Positions 34,683-44,462 are shown, counted from the first letter of the stretch. The stretch: DNA of 64,000 nucleotides from Alteromonas abrolhosensis (GCF_001953635.1 NZ_MEJH01000003.1:732403-796402), one strand, 5' to 3'. Notes: generated from the letters alone by a model not told the origin. Translations and numbers: made by a program.

Positions 34683-36104
34683 TTACTTCTTTTTCTTCGC
34701 TTTTGGATTTGGTAGGTCAGTAATGCTTCCTTCGAAGATTTCAGACGCAAGACCAATTGATTCATTAAGCGTTGGGTGAGCATGGATAGTTAATGCTACG
34801 TCTTCAGCGTCAGCACCCATCTCAATAGCTAGGCCGATTTCGCCAAGCATCTCGCCGGCGTTTGTACCAACCATTGCACCACCGATAACGCGGCCCGTTT
34901 CTTTATCAAAGATCATCTTGGTCATACCGTTAGTTGCATCAGATGCAATTGCACGGCCTGAAGCAGCCCAAGGGAAGGTCGCTGTTTCGTAGCTTACGCC
35001 CTGCTCTTTCGCTTCTTTTTCAGTTAGACCAACCCAAGCAACTTCTGGCTCAGTGTACGCTACTGAAGGAATAGCACGTGGGTCGAAGTAGTGCTTCTGT
35101 CCAGCAATAACTTCTGCTGCAACGTGACCTTCGTGAACTGCTTTGTGCGCAAGCATTGGCTGACCTACAAGGTCACCGATTGCGAAGATGTGGTCAACGT
35201 TAGTACGCATTTGCTTATCAACATTGATGAAACCACGCTCGTCAACGTTAACACCAGCTGCTTCGGCGCCTACTAGCTTACCGTTTGGCTTACGACCAAC
35301 AGCAACAAGTACTTTGTCGTAACGCACTGGCTCAGCAGGTGCATTCTTACCTTCAAATGTTACGTACAAGCCGTCGTCTTTTGCTTCAACCGCAGTCACT
35401 TTGGTTTCAAGCATAATGTTAAACTTGTCTTTGTAGTCTTTCATGAACACTTTCATGATGTCTTTATCAGCTGCAGGAATTAGCTGGTCTAAGAATTCAA
35501 CTACATCGATTTTCGAGCCAAGCGCTTCGTATACAGTACCCATTTCTAGCCCGATGATACCACCGCCTAGAACTAGCATTTTCTCTGGAATATCTTTCAT
35601 TTCCAGTGCGCCAGTTGAGTCGATTACACGGTCATCTTCTGGGATGAACGGTAGGCTTACTGGCTCAGAACCCGCAGCAATAATTGCTTTTTCGAAAGTA
35701 ATAGTAGTAACGTCGTCACCATTTTTTACTTCTAGGGTGTTTGCGCCTGTGAATTTACCGAAGCCTTGTACATGCTTGGTTTTACGCATTTTAGACATAC
35801 CGCTAAGGCCGTTTGTTAATTGCTTAACAACGCCGTCTTTGTATTCGCGGATTTTATCTAGATCGATGGTAGGCTCGCCAAACGATACACCGTGGCTAGC
35901 AAGGTGCTTCGCTTCTTTCATCACTTTAGCAACGTGAAGAAGGGCTTTTGAAGGGATACAGCCTACGTTAAGACAAACACCACCAAGCGTGTCGCGTGAG
36001 TCTACGATAACTGTTTCAATACCTAAGTCAGCCGCACGGAATGCTGCTGAATAACCGCCAGGGCCGCCGCCCAGTACCACCAATTGCGTTTTAATTTCGC
36101 TCAT
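34683..36104 (-). CDS. lpdA: Dihydrolipoyl dehydrogenase (E3)
   Basis: A 473-residue flavoenzyme (E. coli Lpd 474) that reoxidises lipoyl groups of pyruvate and 2-oxoglutarate dehydrogenases with NAD. The redox disulfide motif is GGVCLNVGCIPSK (about residues 40-52). FAD- and NAD-binding GxGxxG motifs occur near residues 12 and 182, and the catalytic HPT motif near the C-terminus (HAHPTLNE). The ATG at 36104 is preceded by GAGG at a good distance, so an in-frame codon at 36116 was discarded. Last gene of the pdhR-aceE-aceF-lpdA block, separated from aceF by a 132-base gap with a stable hairpin. Confidence 0.97.
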   Translation of the reverse strand: MSEIKTQLVVLGGGPGGYSAAFRAADLGIETVIVDSRDTLGGVCLNVGCIPSKALLHVAKVMKEAKHLASHGVSFGEPTIDLDKIREYKDGVVKQLTNGLSGMSKMRKTKHVQGFGKFTGANTLEVKNGDDVTTITFEKAIIAAGSEPVSLPFIPEDDRVIDSTGALEMKDIPEKMLVLGGGIIGLEMGTVYEALGSKIDVVEFLDQLIPAADKDIMKVFMKDYKDKFNIMLETKVTAVEAKDDGLYVTFEGKNAPAEPVRYDKVLVAVGRKPNGKLVGAEAAGVNVDERGFINVDKQMRTNVDHIFAIGDLVGQPMLAHKAVHEGHVAAEVIAGQKHYFDPRAIPSVAYTEPEVAWVGLTEKEAKEQGVSYETATFPWAASGRAIASDATNGMTKMIFDKETGRVIGGAMVGTNAGEMLGEIGLAIEMGADAEDVALTIHAHPTLNESIGLASEIFEGSITDLPNPKAKKKK

Positions 36105-36130
36105 TGTGAACCTCAATCCTGTTCTTGTAG

Positions 36131-36164
36131 GGTTATGCTATTACTTTTGTGTAATAGCATAACC
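36131..36164 (-). promoter_or_regulatory. Intercistronic hairpin between aceF and lpdA
   Basis: A perfect 14-base-pair stem (GGTTATGCTATTAC and GTAATAGCATAACC around TTTTGT) lies 27 bases before the lpdA start. It lacks a T-run, so it is not a standard terminator. It could stabilise or set a processing point in the long transcript, adjusting E3 levels relative to E1 and E2. Confidence 0.6.
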
Positions 36165-36236
36165 TAAATGCCACCAAATGGGCTTATAAAATCGTCGGAA
36201 ATGTTACTGATATTGTAAACTTTTTCGACCTTTTAT

Positions 36237-38252
36237 TTAAAGTATGATTCTGCGCAAGTCAGTTAGGTTTGCAGCAACCTCAGTAGAGAACCTTGCACCT
36301 ACCGCACCATCGATCACTCGGTGGTCGTAAGACAGGCTTAGCGGCACCATTAAGCGCGGCTCAAACTCTTTACCATTCCACTTAGGCTTCATCTCAGACT
36401 TAGACACACCTAATATGGCGACTTCTGGAGCATTTACAATAGGCGTAAACGCCGTGCCGCCAATACCACCTAGGCTAGAGATGGTGAACGTACCACCCTG
36501 CATGTCGGCCGCTTTAAGCTTGCCTTCACGGGCTTTATTAGATGTTTCGATAAGTTCTTGAGACAACTGCTCAATACCTTTCTTATTCACGTCACGAATA
36601 ACAGGTACAACAAGGCCTCCCGGTGTTTCAACCGCAATACCAATGTTGATAAATTTCTTAATGATTAAGCTCTCGCCATCATCAGACAGTGATGAGTTGA
36701 ATACTTCGTATTTTTCAAGGGCTTTCGCTACCGCTTTCATTACGAATACCAAAGGCGTGATCTTAAGACCAGACTTAATTTTCGCGTGGTAAGCGTTTTG
36801 CTCTTTACGGAATTCTTCAACTTCTGTGATATCTGCTTCGTCGAACTGCGTAACGTGCGGGATAGTCGCCCAATTACGGTGTAAGAACGGACCAGAAATC
36901 TTCTGAATACGAGATAATGGCTGCTCTTCAATCTCGCCAAACTTGCTGTGATCAACAGGCTTAACCGGCACGATTTGAAGTACGTTGTCGCCCACAGGCG
37001 CACTGCCAGAAGCTGCTGCTGTGCGAGGTTTCGCAAGCTCAGCTTTCACATAGGCTTGAACGTCTTCTTTCAAGATACGGTTTTTAGGGCCAGAGCCGTT
37101 AACTTGAGTCAGGTCTACACCAAATTCACGAGCGATACGGCGTACCGAAGGAGAAGCATGTGCTTTACCTGTATTCTTGGCTTCTGGTGCTGGAGGCACA
37201 GGAGAACGGCCTTGTGAAGCTTCCTGCTGTGACTCTTGTTTAGTCTCTTCTTGCTTAGGCGCTTCAGCAGGCTTTTCAGCTGCACTTGAAGACGAGCCAC
37301 CGCTGGTCTCTAGCTTAACAACCAAGGTGCCTTGCTTAACTTTGTCGCCCGTTTTGATAAAGACTTCTTTAATCGTACCTGCATGCGTTGAAGGCACATC
37401 CATGGTGGCTTTATCAGTTTCTAGCGTAATTAGACCGTCTTCTTTTTCAACGGTGTCGCCTACCGACACAAGCACGTCGATAACGTCAACTTCACCGTCT
37501 TCACCGATGTCAGGTACAGCAACTTCAATAGTTTCGCTACTTGCAGACGCGGCTGGCGCTGATTCTTGCTTTTCACTTTTCTGAGCAGCCGGAGCAGATG
37601 CTTCAGAAGACTTACTTGAGGCCGATTCACTTGAAGATGAGCCAGAGCCGGCAACTTCAAGTTTTATCACTACCGTGCCTTCTTTCACTTTATCACCAGT
37701 ACTAATGAATACTTCTTTCACAGTACCTGCGTGTGTTGAAGGAACATCCATGGTCGCTTTATCGGTTTCAAGGGTAATTAGCCCATCTTCTTTTTCAATG
37801 GTGTCGCCCACTGAAACCAATACGTCGATTACGTCTACTTCGTCGTCAGAGCCAATATCTGGAACTGCAACTTCAATGACTTCGCTGCTGCCAGATGCAG
37901 CAGGTGCTGCGTCTGACTTGCTTTCTTCTTTTGGTGCTTCTTCTTGCTTAGGTGCATCTTCTTTAGAAGATTCATCTGAAGATGATGATTCAGCGGCGCT
38001 GCCACTATCTCCACCAGCAACTTTCATTTCACCAATCACATCGCCTTCTTTAATTTTATCGCCTACTGATACAGACAGGCTTACAATCTCACCTTCAAAC
38101 GGTGCAGGGATGTCCATTGACGCTTTGTCACTTTCAACAGTAACAACGCCTTCATCTGCCTCAATGTTGTCGCCTACGGCAACACATAGCTCGATAACTT
38201 CAACTTCGTCACCGCCTACATCGGGTACGATAATCTTTTGAATATCTGACAT
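36237..38252 (-). CDS. aceF: Pyruvate dehydrogenase E2, dihydrolipoyl acetyltransferase
   Basis: The 671-residue E2 core of the pyruvate dehydrogenase complex. It has three N-terminal lipoyl domains, with predicted lipoylated lysines Lys43 (DKASM), Lys165 and Lys281 (both DKATM). They are joined by Ala/Ser/Glu/Lys-rich flexible linkers. An E3/E1-binding domain (about residues 364-400) and the catalytic acetyltransferase domain follow, with the active-site His644 and Asp648 in DHRVIDG. Lipoyl domains 2 and 3 are nearly identical in protein and similar in DNA, a recent duplication or gene conversion. Organisation matches E. coli AceF (630). It lies 21 bases after aceE. Confidence 0.97.
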   Translation of the reverse strand: MSDIQKIIVPDVGGDEVEVIELCVAVGDNIEADEGVVTVESDKASMDIPAPFEGEIVSLSVSVGDKIKEGDVIGEMKVAGGDSGSAAESSSSDESSKEDAPKQEEAPKEESKSDAAPAASGSSEVIEVAVPDIGSDDEVDVIDVLVSVGDTIEKEDGLITLETDKATMDVPSTHAGTVKEVFISTGDKVKEGTVVIKLEVAGSGSSSSESASSKSSEASAPAAQKSEKQESAPAASASSETIEVAVPDIGEDGEVDVIDVLVSVGDTVEKEDGLITLETDKATMDVPSTHAGTIKEVFIKTGDKVKQGTLVVKLETSGGSSSSAAEKPAEAPKQEETKQESQQEASQGRSPVPPAPEAKNTGKAHASPSVRRIAREFGVDLTQVNGSGPKNRILKEDVQAYVKAELAKPRTAAASGSAPVGDNVLQIVPVKPVDHSKFGEIEEQPLSRIQKISGPFLHRNWATIPHVTQFDEADITEVEEFRKEQNAYHAKIKSGLKITPLVFVMKAVAKALEKYEVFNSSLSDDGESLIIKKFINIGIAVETPGGLVVPVIRDVNKKGIEQLSQELIETSNKAREGKLKAADMQGGTFTISSLGGIGGTAFTPIVNAPEVAILGVSKSEMKPKWNGKEFEPRLMVPLSLSYDHRVIDGAVGARFSTEVAANLTDLRRIIL

Positions 38253-38273
38253 ATGTAAAATACCTTATCTGGC

Positions 38274-40949
38274 TTACGCGTAAAGTGGGTTAAGTTTTTC
38301 AGCGTTAATATCAAAACGCTTAATGGCTTCTGCTACCACTTTCTTCTCAACGTCGCCGCGCTGAGCTAATTCATAAAGTGATGCCACCACGATGTATGAC
38401 GCATTAACTTCAAAGTGAGTACGCAAGTTTTCACGGCTGTCGCTTCGACCGAAACCGTCTGTACCTAGGCAACGGTATTCAGTGTCGATAAACGCACGTA
38501 CTTGGTCTGAGTAGTTCTTCACATAGTCAGTGGCAGAAATCGCAGGACCTGCGTCTTTCGTAATTACCTGACCAATGTAAGGTACTTTTTGCTCGGCTTC
38601 TGGGTTTAGCATGTTCCAACGCGCTACGTCTTGACCTTCACGCGCTAGCTCGTTGAACGAGGTCACAGAGTAAACGTCAGAAGACACGTTGTAGTCGTCA
38701 CATAGAATTTGTGCCGCTTTACGTACTTCGTTCAAGATAGTGCCCGAGCCCATCAGCTGCACATTAAGCTTCGACTTGTCGTTTTCAACGCGCTCAAGCT
38801 TATAAATACCTTTAATGATCTTCTCTTCAATGCCCTCTTCTTCAGGCATTGCAGGGTGCTGATAGTTTTCGTTCATCAATGTCAGGTAATAGAAAATATT
38901 TTCGTTATTACCGTACATACGTCGTAGACCGTCTTGAATGATAACTGCTACTTCGTAACCGTATGTTGGATCGTAAGTAATACAGTTAGGAATAAGGTTT
39001 GCCTGAACGTGAGAGTGACCGTCCTGGTGCTGTAGACCTTCACCGTTAAGGGTTGTTCTACCTGCTGTTGCACCTAAAAGGAAACCACGAGCTTGGCTAT
39101 CACCTGCTGCCCACGCTAAGTCACCAACACGTTGGAAACCGAACATTGAGTAGTAGATGTAGAACGGAATAGTGGTAGCGTTACACGTTGAGTAAGACGT
39201 ACCCGACGCAACCCACGATGCCATTGCACCTAGCTCATTAATACCTTCTTGTAGTACCTGACCTTTCTTATCTTCGCGATAATAAGCTACCTGGTCAGCG
39301 TCCTGAGGTACGTATTTCTGACCTTCGTTGGCGTAAATACCTACCTGACGGAACAAGCCTTCCATACCGAATGTACGGGCTTCATCAGGAATAATTGGCA
39401 CAATACGCTTACCAATTTTCTTGTCTTTCAGTAGCGCGTTAAGTACACGTACAAACGTCATGGTTGACGATACTTGACGGTCACCCGAACCTTTTAAGAT
39501 TGCGTCGAACGCGCTTAACTCAGGAATTTCAAGCTGCTCTTCGGCTTGCTCGCGGCGAGAAGGCAGGTATCCACCTAGTGCTTCACGACGCTCGCGAAGG
39601 TACTTCATTTCTTCGCTGTCTTCGTCAAACTTGAAGTAAGGTAGGTCAGCAATCTTGTCGTCTGCTACTGGAATATTGAAACGGTCGCGGAACGCCTTAA
39701 TTGATTCAACGTCCATCTTCTTAACGTTGTGCGCTACGTTCTGCGCTTCGCCTGATGCACCAAGACCGAAACCTTTAACCGTTTTAGCAAGGATTACCGT
39801 TGGACGACCTTTCGTATCAATGGCTTTTTGATAAGCAGCGAATACTTTAACTGGATCGTGACCACCACGGTTCAAGCGCCAAATGTCATCATCAGACATG
39901 TTAGCCACAAGCGCCGCTGTTTCTGGGTACTTGTTGAAGAAGTTTTCACGGGTGTACTTACCGCCTTTGGCTTTACAGTTCTGGTATTCACCGTCTACCG
40001 TTTCACCCATAAGCTGAATTAGCTTGCCAGATTTATCGCGAGCTAGAAGCTCATCCCAGTAGCTACCCCAAATGACTTTCACTACTTCCCAGCCCGCGCC
40101 GCGGAACGTACCTTCAAGTTCTTGGATAATTTTGCCGTTACCACGTACCGGGCCGTCTAGCCGCTGAAGGTTACAGTTGATAACAAACGTTAGGTTGTCC
40201 AGGCCTTCGCGAGACGCAAGACCGATTGCACCCAAGCTCTCTGGCTCATCACACTCACCGTCGCCCATGTAGCAGTATACGCGCTGACCTGAACAGTCTT
40301 TAATACCACGGTTAGTTAGGTATTTAAGGAAACGTGCTGTGTAGATAGCTTGAAGTGGGCCTAGACCCATAGATACCGTTGGGAACTGCCAGTAGTCTTT
40401 CATCAAGTGAGGGTGTGGGTAAGACGATAGACCATCGCCAGCACACTCTTGACGGAAGTTGTTTAACTGTTCTTCAGTTAAGTTGCCTTCCATGTAAGAA
40501 CGCGCATAAATACCTGGAGAAATATGGCCCTGTGCGAAAATAAAGTCGCCGCCTTGATTTTCATTCGGCGCTTTGAAGAAATGGTTAAAGCCCACATCGT
40601 AAAGCATAGCTGATGATGCGAAGCTACCAATATGGCCACCAAGCTCTAGGTCTTTCTTAGATGCACGCAATACAATCATCAATGCATTCCAACGAATTGC
40701 CGCACGGATGCGCGCTTCGATGGTCAAGTCACCAGGCATTTTTGGCTCTTGCGCTGCTGGGATAGTATTGATGTAGGCAGTAGTAGCGTCATACGGTAAA
40801 TGCGCTCCGCTGCGACGAGCTTTATCAATAAGTTTTTCGAGTAAATAGTGGGCGCGTTCTACGCCTTCCTCTTCTAAAACCGACTCAAGCGCATCAATCC
40901 ACTCTTTAGTTTCTTGAGGATCTACATCTTGGTGCATCATATCAGACAT
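38274..40949 (-). CDS. aceE: Pyruvate dehydrogenase E1 component
   Basis: An 891-residue homodimeric thiamine-diphosphate enzyme (E. coli AceE 887) that decarboxylates pyruvate and acetylates the lipoyl groups of E2. The N-terminus (DVDPQETKEWIDALESVLEEEG) aligns with E. coli AceE. The thiamine diphosphate motif begins GDGECDEPES near residue 230 and ends with an NCNLQRLDGPVRGNGK stretch. It is followed closely by aceF and preceded by a 210-base gap after pdhR. Confidence 0.97.
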   Translation of the reverse strand: MSDMMHQDVDPQETKEWIDALESVLEEEGVERAHYLLEKLIDKARRSGAHLPYDATTAYINTIPAAQEPKMPGDLTIEARIRAAIRWNALMIVLRASKKDLELGGHIGSFASSAMLYDVGFNHFFKAPNENQGGDFIFAQGHISPGIYARSYMEGNLTEEQLNNFRQECAGDGLSSYPHPHLMKDYWQFPTVSMGLGPLQAIYTARFLKYLTNRGIKDCSGQRVYCYMGDGECDEPESLGAIGLASREGLDNLTFVINCNLQRLDGPVRGNGKIIQELEGTFRGAGWEVVKVIWGSYWDELLARDKSGKLIQLMGETVDGEYQNCKAKGGKYTRENFFNKYPETAALVANMSDDDIWRLNRGGHDPVKVFAAYQKAIDTKGRPTVILAKTVKGFGLGASGEAQNVAHNVKKMDVESIKAFRDRFNIPVADDKIADLPYFKFDEDSEEMKYLRERREALGGYLPSRREQAEEQLEIPELSAFDAILKGSGDRQVSSTMTFVRVLNALLKDKKIGKRIVPIIPDEARTFGMEGLFRQVGIYANEGQKYVPQDADQVAYYREDKKGQVLQEGINELGAMASWVASGTSYSTCNATTIPFYIYYSMFGFQRVGDLAWAAGDSQARGFLLGATAGRTTLNGEGLQHQDGHSHVQANLIPNCITYDPTYGYEVAVIIQDGLRRMYGNNENIFYYLTLMNENYQHPAMPEEEGIEEKIIKGIYKLERVENDKSKLNVQLMGSGTILNEVRKAAQILCDDYNVSSDVYSVTSFNELAREGQDVARWNMLNPEAEQKVPYIGQVITKDAGPAISATDYVKNYSDQVRAFIDTEYRCLGTDGFGRSDSRENLRTHFEVNASYIVVASLYELAQRGDVEKKVVAEAIKRFDINAEKLNPLYA

Positions 40950-41159
40950 GGTGCCATCCTATTTTTTGCTTATATAGAAAATCCTCCCTTAGCATTGCCC
41001 CTAATCTTAAAGGCGCTAAAAGAAGGAAAACTAAATTACGTTGTACTCACAGTGACCCAATCTGGCTCACCTGCTTTTGCAGTGGCACAGGAAAAACCTG
41101 ACCGGCCTCTGCGAATGAATAGCTAACTAGCCCTTATTTATACAAAATCAGACTAGTAA

Positions 41160-41906
41160 CTAAATCTCTAATCGTCGCAATGCGCGCTGCACGCGGGAAT
41201 CGCGTTGATTAATGGTTAATAGCGTTTTTTCGATAAACGCCAAATGCGTATTACATGCCTGACGCGCAGCTTCGGGGTCGCGAGAAGCAATGGCCTCTAC
41301 AATTTCGCGACGCTGTTTAGCAATGTCTTCCACCGCTTCAGGGTGCGCTGCCAGCATGTCAAAGTTTCGTTCAATATTGTCCACCAGCATGCTTTGCATG
41401 GTGCTCATTACGTGCAACAACACCATGTTGTGTGATGCTCTTGCCATGATGATATAAAACTGTCCTAACGCCTCAGCTTGGGCACGTTTGCTTTCGTGCG
41501 CTTTAGGTGTAGGTACGTCATTTAATGCTTGCTTCAATGCTTCGTAGTCTTCTGGTTGACCGCGAAGTGCTGCGTAGTACGCCGCCATTCCTTCAAGAGC
41601 ATGACGAAATTCAAGCAAATCAAATTGAGTTTCAGGACGCTGACTGACTAAATCCATTAATGGGTCTGTCATGGCTGAGTTAAGGTTGCGGTTTACAAAC
41701 GTACCACCACCTTGCTTACGCTCTACCAGCCCGCGAGCCTGCAGATTTCCAATGGCTTCCCTAAGTGAAGGTCTCGATACGTCAAATTCAAGTGCAAGCT
41801 CTCTCTCTGGTGGTAACTTTTGTCCAGCCAACAGCGTGCCGTCGAGTATCATCGACTCGAGTTGTTCTGTAATTACATCAGAGAGTTTTTTTCGCTGCTG
41901 ACGCAT
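41160..41906 (-). CDS. pdhR: GntR/FadR-type repressor of the pyruvate dehydrogenase operon
   Basis: A 248-residue GntR-family regulator with an N-terminal winged helix (about residues 6-75; ELALEFDVSRPSLREAIGNLQARGLVERKQGGGTF) and a C-terminal all-helical FCD effector domain with possible metal-binding His residues. E. coli PdhR (254) releases DNA when pyruvate binds. Position directly upstream of aceE and downstream of ampE matches E. coli, which makes PdhR the best name. A PdhR-like operator lies upstream (42011-42025), so it probably represses its own operon. The ribosome binding site is weak. Confidence 0.93.
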   Translation of the reverse strand: MRQQRKKLSDVITEQLESMILDGTLLAGQKLPPERELALEFDVSRPSLREAIGNLQARGLVERKQGGGTFVNRNLNSAMTDPLMDLVSQRPETQFDLLEFRHALEGMAAYYAALRGQPEDYEALKQALNDVPTPKAHESKRAQAEALGQFYIIMARASHNMVLLHVMSTMQSMLVDNIERNFDMLAAHPEAVEDIAKQRREIVEAIASRDPEAARQACNTHLAFIEKTLLTINQRDSRVQRALRRLEI

Positions 41907-42271
41907 GCGCTCTACATATCCTTCTAACTAAACCATGTTTTATAACAATAGCGGCGTTATAACAGCGGTGAATGTAAAAAATAATCGTAGAAAATTTAAT
42001 CGCACTCACAATTGGTAATACCATTTTACCTATCTAGTTTAAGGCAGATCGATTTCGAGGTAAATACTCCCAAGCATAGCAAAGCCTGTGCGATTTGCTG
42101 GGTGTTAAGCTTTATTGTTGAAATTGTTAAGAAAAATCAGAAGCAGCAAACTGGTCTGATGAGGAGGGAGAGACACACGGTAGTCATCAAAGCGTCTGAT
42201 CTACATACAATTAATAAATAGACCAAACGCTTTCCCAAATTTTACTGGATAGTAAATGTTAAAAATAATGA
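41907..42271. other. 365-base gap between pdhR and ampE
   Basis: Apart from the PdhR-like site at 42011-42025, no feature was identified. E. coli has aroP here; no trace of an aromatic amino acid permease is visible. A 69-codon open frame on the plus strand at 42012-42221 overlaps the operator and has no recognisable motif, so it was not annotated. Confidence 0.45.
42007..42025 (-). promoter_or_regulatory. PdhR-like operator upstream of pdhR
   Basis: ATTGGTAATACCATT (42011-42025) matches the PdhR pattern ATTGGT-N3-ACCAAT with one difference in the second half. On the minus strand it partly overlaps a possible -35 (TTGTGA), with TACGAT as a possible -10 about 16 bases further on. Position about 100 bases before pdhR fits autoregulation by pyruvate. 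Confidence 0.65.
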
Positions 42272-43174
42272 TTATGCCAAGCTGCCTACAAGCGTAAGTG
42301 CCGATGTGATTACAAGCAGAAAAATAACATTACGTTTTGCTAACTTTACAAGCACTTTTGGCTCTACTGCTGCATTTTCAGCCTGAAGCTGCTGCTCATC
42401 AGGGGTTAATACCTCAGCTTTGGAGGAGATTTCAGTAAGCACATCATATGCTGAGACATCAAACTGGAGCGCATATTTTATCCACTCAGGTAACGCGCGA
42501 GAGAAATGTCCCATCATCAACATACCGAAGGCTGTCACGCGAACAGGGATATAATCAAGGGCAAACATTAATCTGCCAGCAGCCCCTTTTAAAGGATGAT
42601 TAGCACTGCATAATGCCTCGGTAGTACTTCGGCTTAGGGCGTAAAACAATGCGCCCGGTGCACCAAATGCAATAAACCATAACATGACTGCGGCATAATG
42701 CTGATAGTTGAGCCAAGTAAGGTGTTGCCCAAAGCTTTTACCTTCTGCACCGGCACTGCCATCGCTATCTGATTGACTGGCGCAGTGACCTAACTGATCG
42801 GTGTACATGCTACACGCCTGAAGGTCACCTCGGTCTGCGGCATTAAGAAAGTTCTTGTAAACAGCGCGTAATGAGGGGCAGCCTATACAAACGAACAGTA
42901 CAATACTTTGCTCTATAAAAGTTAGAAATGCGCCAAGCACCCAGTATTCAATTAGACCGAGTAATATTGCGGGAAGCAGAAGGTAAAAATAAAGCGCAGC
43001 GGACGACGCTTTCTTACGCGCATCTTCACTCCCCTTCTCTTCGTAAAGATTAATTAAGCCCATATCTTTAAGGAAAGCGCGATATTGGCCAGCATACTTT
43101 TCTATATGCCAATTAGGTGTTTTTGTTATCAACCGTTCTAGGCTGAGAACTAACAGCAGGCTCATTAACATCAT
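42272..43174 (-). CDS. ampE: AmpE-like inner-membrane protein
   Basis: A 300-residue membrane protein of the AmpE/CobD-like group. Hydrophobic segments occur near residues 1-12, 60-100, 160-185 and at the C-terminus (about 279-298). The opening LMSLLLVLSLERL and the conserved YFWFxxxG-like region (MLWFIAFGAPGALFYAL near 167-183) fit the family. It directly follows ampD, as in Enterobacteriaceae. It is thought to sense or signal in beta-lactamase induction, but its biochemical role is unclear. No ampC or ampR lies nearby. Confidence 0.85.
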   Translation of the reverse strand: MMLMSLLLVLSLERLITKTPNWHIEKYAGQYRAFLKDMGLINLYEEKGSEDARKKASSAALYFYLLLPAILLGLIEYWVLGAFLTFIEQSIVLFVCIGCPSLRAVYKNFLNAADRGDLQACSMYTDQLGHCASQSDSDGSAGAEGKSFGQHLTWLNYQHYAAVMLWFIAFGAPGALFYALSRSTTEALCSANHPLKGAAGRLMFALDYIPVRVTAFGMLMMGHFSRALPEWIKYALQFDVSAYDVLTEISSKAEVLTPDEQQLQAENAAVEPKVLVKLAKRNVIFLLVITSALTLVGSLA

Positions 43175-43212
43175 AAGAATTGAGTTTCCTTTTTATCAGC
43201 GGCCGAGGTTAA

Positions 43213-43758
43213 TTAAAATGACTTAAACCCAGCAACGCGCATTCTGTACCTTGCCCAGTCGAAAGCAACACCTGGGTCAGTTTTTCGCCCCGGCGCTATA
43301 TCATTATGGCCTACGATACGCCCTAAAGTGATCCGAGGATAGCGTCTTGTAATAAAATCAGTGAGTTCGCCGAGCGCTTTATACTGCTCATCGGTATATG
43401 GCAAAGTATCAGTGCCCTCAAGTTCTATACCAACGGCATAATCGTTACAGCGGCTGCGCCCTTGAAACGAAGAAAATCCTGCGTGCCATGCGCGCTGTTC
43501 GAAGGGTACAAATTGTTCTACTTCACCAGTTCGATAAATCACACAATGAGCGGAAACTCGTAACCCAGCAATTTCTTTATAAAAGGGATGTTCATCAGGG
43601 TTAAGTGTGCCGGTAAACAATTGGCGAATGCCTGGCGTACCAAACTGTGAAGGTGGAAGTGAGATATTGTGTATTACTAACAGGCTGATGTCTGTGCTGT
43701 CAGGGCGAGCATCATAATGCGGACTTGCCGTGTAGCTCGCGTGATTGTAGAGCACCAT
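43213..43758 (-). CDS. ampD: 1,6-anhydro-N-acetylmuramyl-L-alanine amidase
   Basis: A 181-residue cytoplasmic zinc amidase that cleaves the stem peptide from anhydro-muropeptides during cell wall recycling. The predicted zinc ligands are His in LLVIHNISLPP (about residue 29), His in VGHNDIAPGRKTDPG (about 150) and Asp in the same motif (about 160). Length matches E. coli AmpD (183). It lies 38 bases before ampE and is divergent from the retropepsin-like gene. No signal peptide is present, as expected for AmpD rather than the periplasmic AmiD. Confidence 0.94.
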   Translation of the reverse strand: MVLYNHASYTASPHYDARPDSTDISLLVIHNISLPPSQFGTPGIRQLFTGTLNPDEHPFYKEIAGLRVSAHCVIYRTGEVEQFVPFEQRAWHAGFSSFQGRSRCNDYAVGIELEGTDTLPYTDEQYKALGELTDFITRRYPRITLGRIVGHNDIAPGRKTDPGVAFDWARYRMRVAGFKSF

Positions 43759-43930
43759 AGTATTTGCTTCGATAATTGATTTTCTGCGTTATAGCCTACA
43801 TTGTATATGGATATAAGTGTATAGGGCTATACGTGTTGCGCTGCACAAGGCGAACTGTTTAATTTCAGATTCAAAGAAATTAGGCTGAGAAAAAAGCAAT
43901 GGCCGCTGCTGTTATAGAAAAGGTTAATGT

Positions 43931-44449
43931 ATGAGTGAACAACAAGACCCGACAACATCAACGGGCAAATGGATGGTGGCGCTTGCATGGATTTGTGGCT
44001 TTGGGCTACTGGTTTTTGTTTTTTCGGATTTACTGGAAAAGCAGATTAACCCCAATAGTGAGCCTGCATCTGAGCGGATCGGCTCACAAACCGAAGTGCG
44101 TCTTAAGCAAAATCGCCAAGGTCATTATGTAACCACTGGCTATATCAATGGTGAGGAAGTGGTATTCCTTGTAGATACTGGCGCGACTGATGTTGCCGTG
44201 CCTGCCCATCTGGCAAATAGATTACAACTTAGAGCTGGCCGACAAGGTCTTGCTAGCACGGCAAACGGTGTAGTGAGAGTTGCTGAATCGACCATTGATA
44301 CTCTGCGTATTGGTGAAATTGTAGTGCGCGATGTAAAAGCAAACTTAAATCCCGGTATGCAAGATGACCACATATTGCTTGGAATGAGTGTTCTTCGCCA
44401 ATTAGAGTTTACTCAGCGCGGAGATTGGTTAATATTGCGTACCCTCTAA
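43931..44449 (+). CDS. Membrane-anchored retropepsin-like aspartic protease
   Basis: A 172-residue protein with one N-terminal membrane helix (about residues 14-36) and a retropepsin-like domain of clan AA (TIGR02281 type). The catalytic motif is VDTGATDVAVP near residues 81-91, with Asp-Thr-Gly as in retroviral proteases, and a hydrophobic-hydrophobic-Gly motif (LLGM) lies near the end. It would act as a homodimer in the periplasm. Substrates in bacteria are unknown. It ends 13 bases before nadC, so the two are probably co-transcribed. Confidence 0.87.
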   Translation: MSEQQDPTTSTGKWMVALAWICGFGLLVFVFSDLLEKQINPNSEPASERIGSQTEVRLKQNRQGHYVTTGYINGEEVVFLVDTGATDVAVPAHLANRLQLRAGRQGLASTANGVVRVAESTIDTLRIGEIVVRDVKANLNPGMQDDHILLGMSVLRQLEFTQRGDWLILRTL

Positions 44450-44462
44450 ATAGACCATAGCG

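Noticed and set aside
36948..38241. Long open frames on the plus strand opposite aceF
   Set aside because: They result from the Ser/Glu/Lys/Ala-rich codon use of the lipoyl linkers; products are low-complexity and have no ribosome binding sites.
42012..42221. 69-codon frame between pdhR and ampE
   Set aside because: It overlaps the PdhR-like operator and has no recognised motif or credible start.
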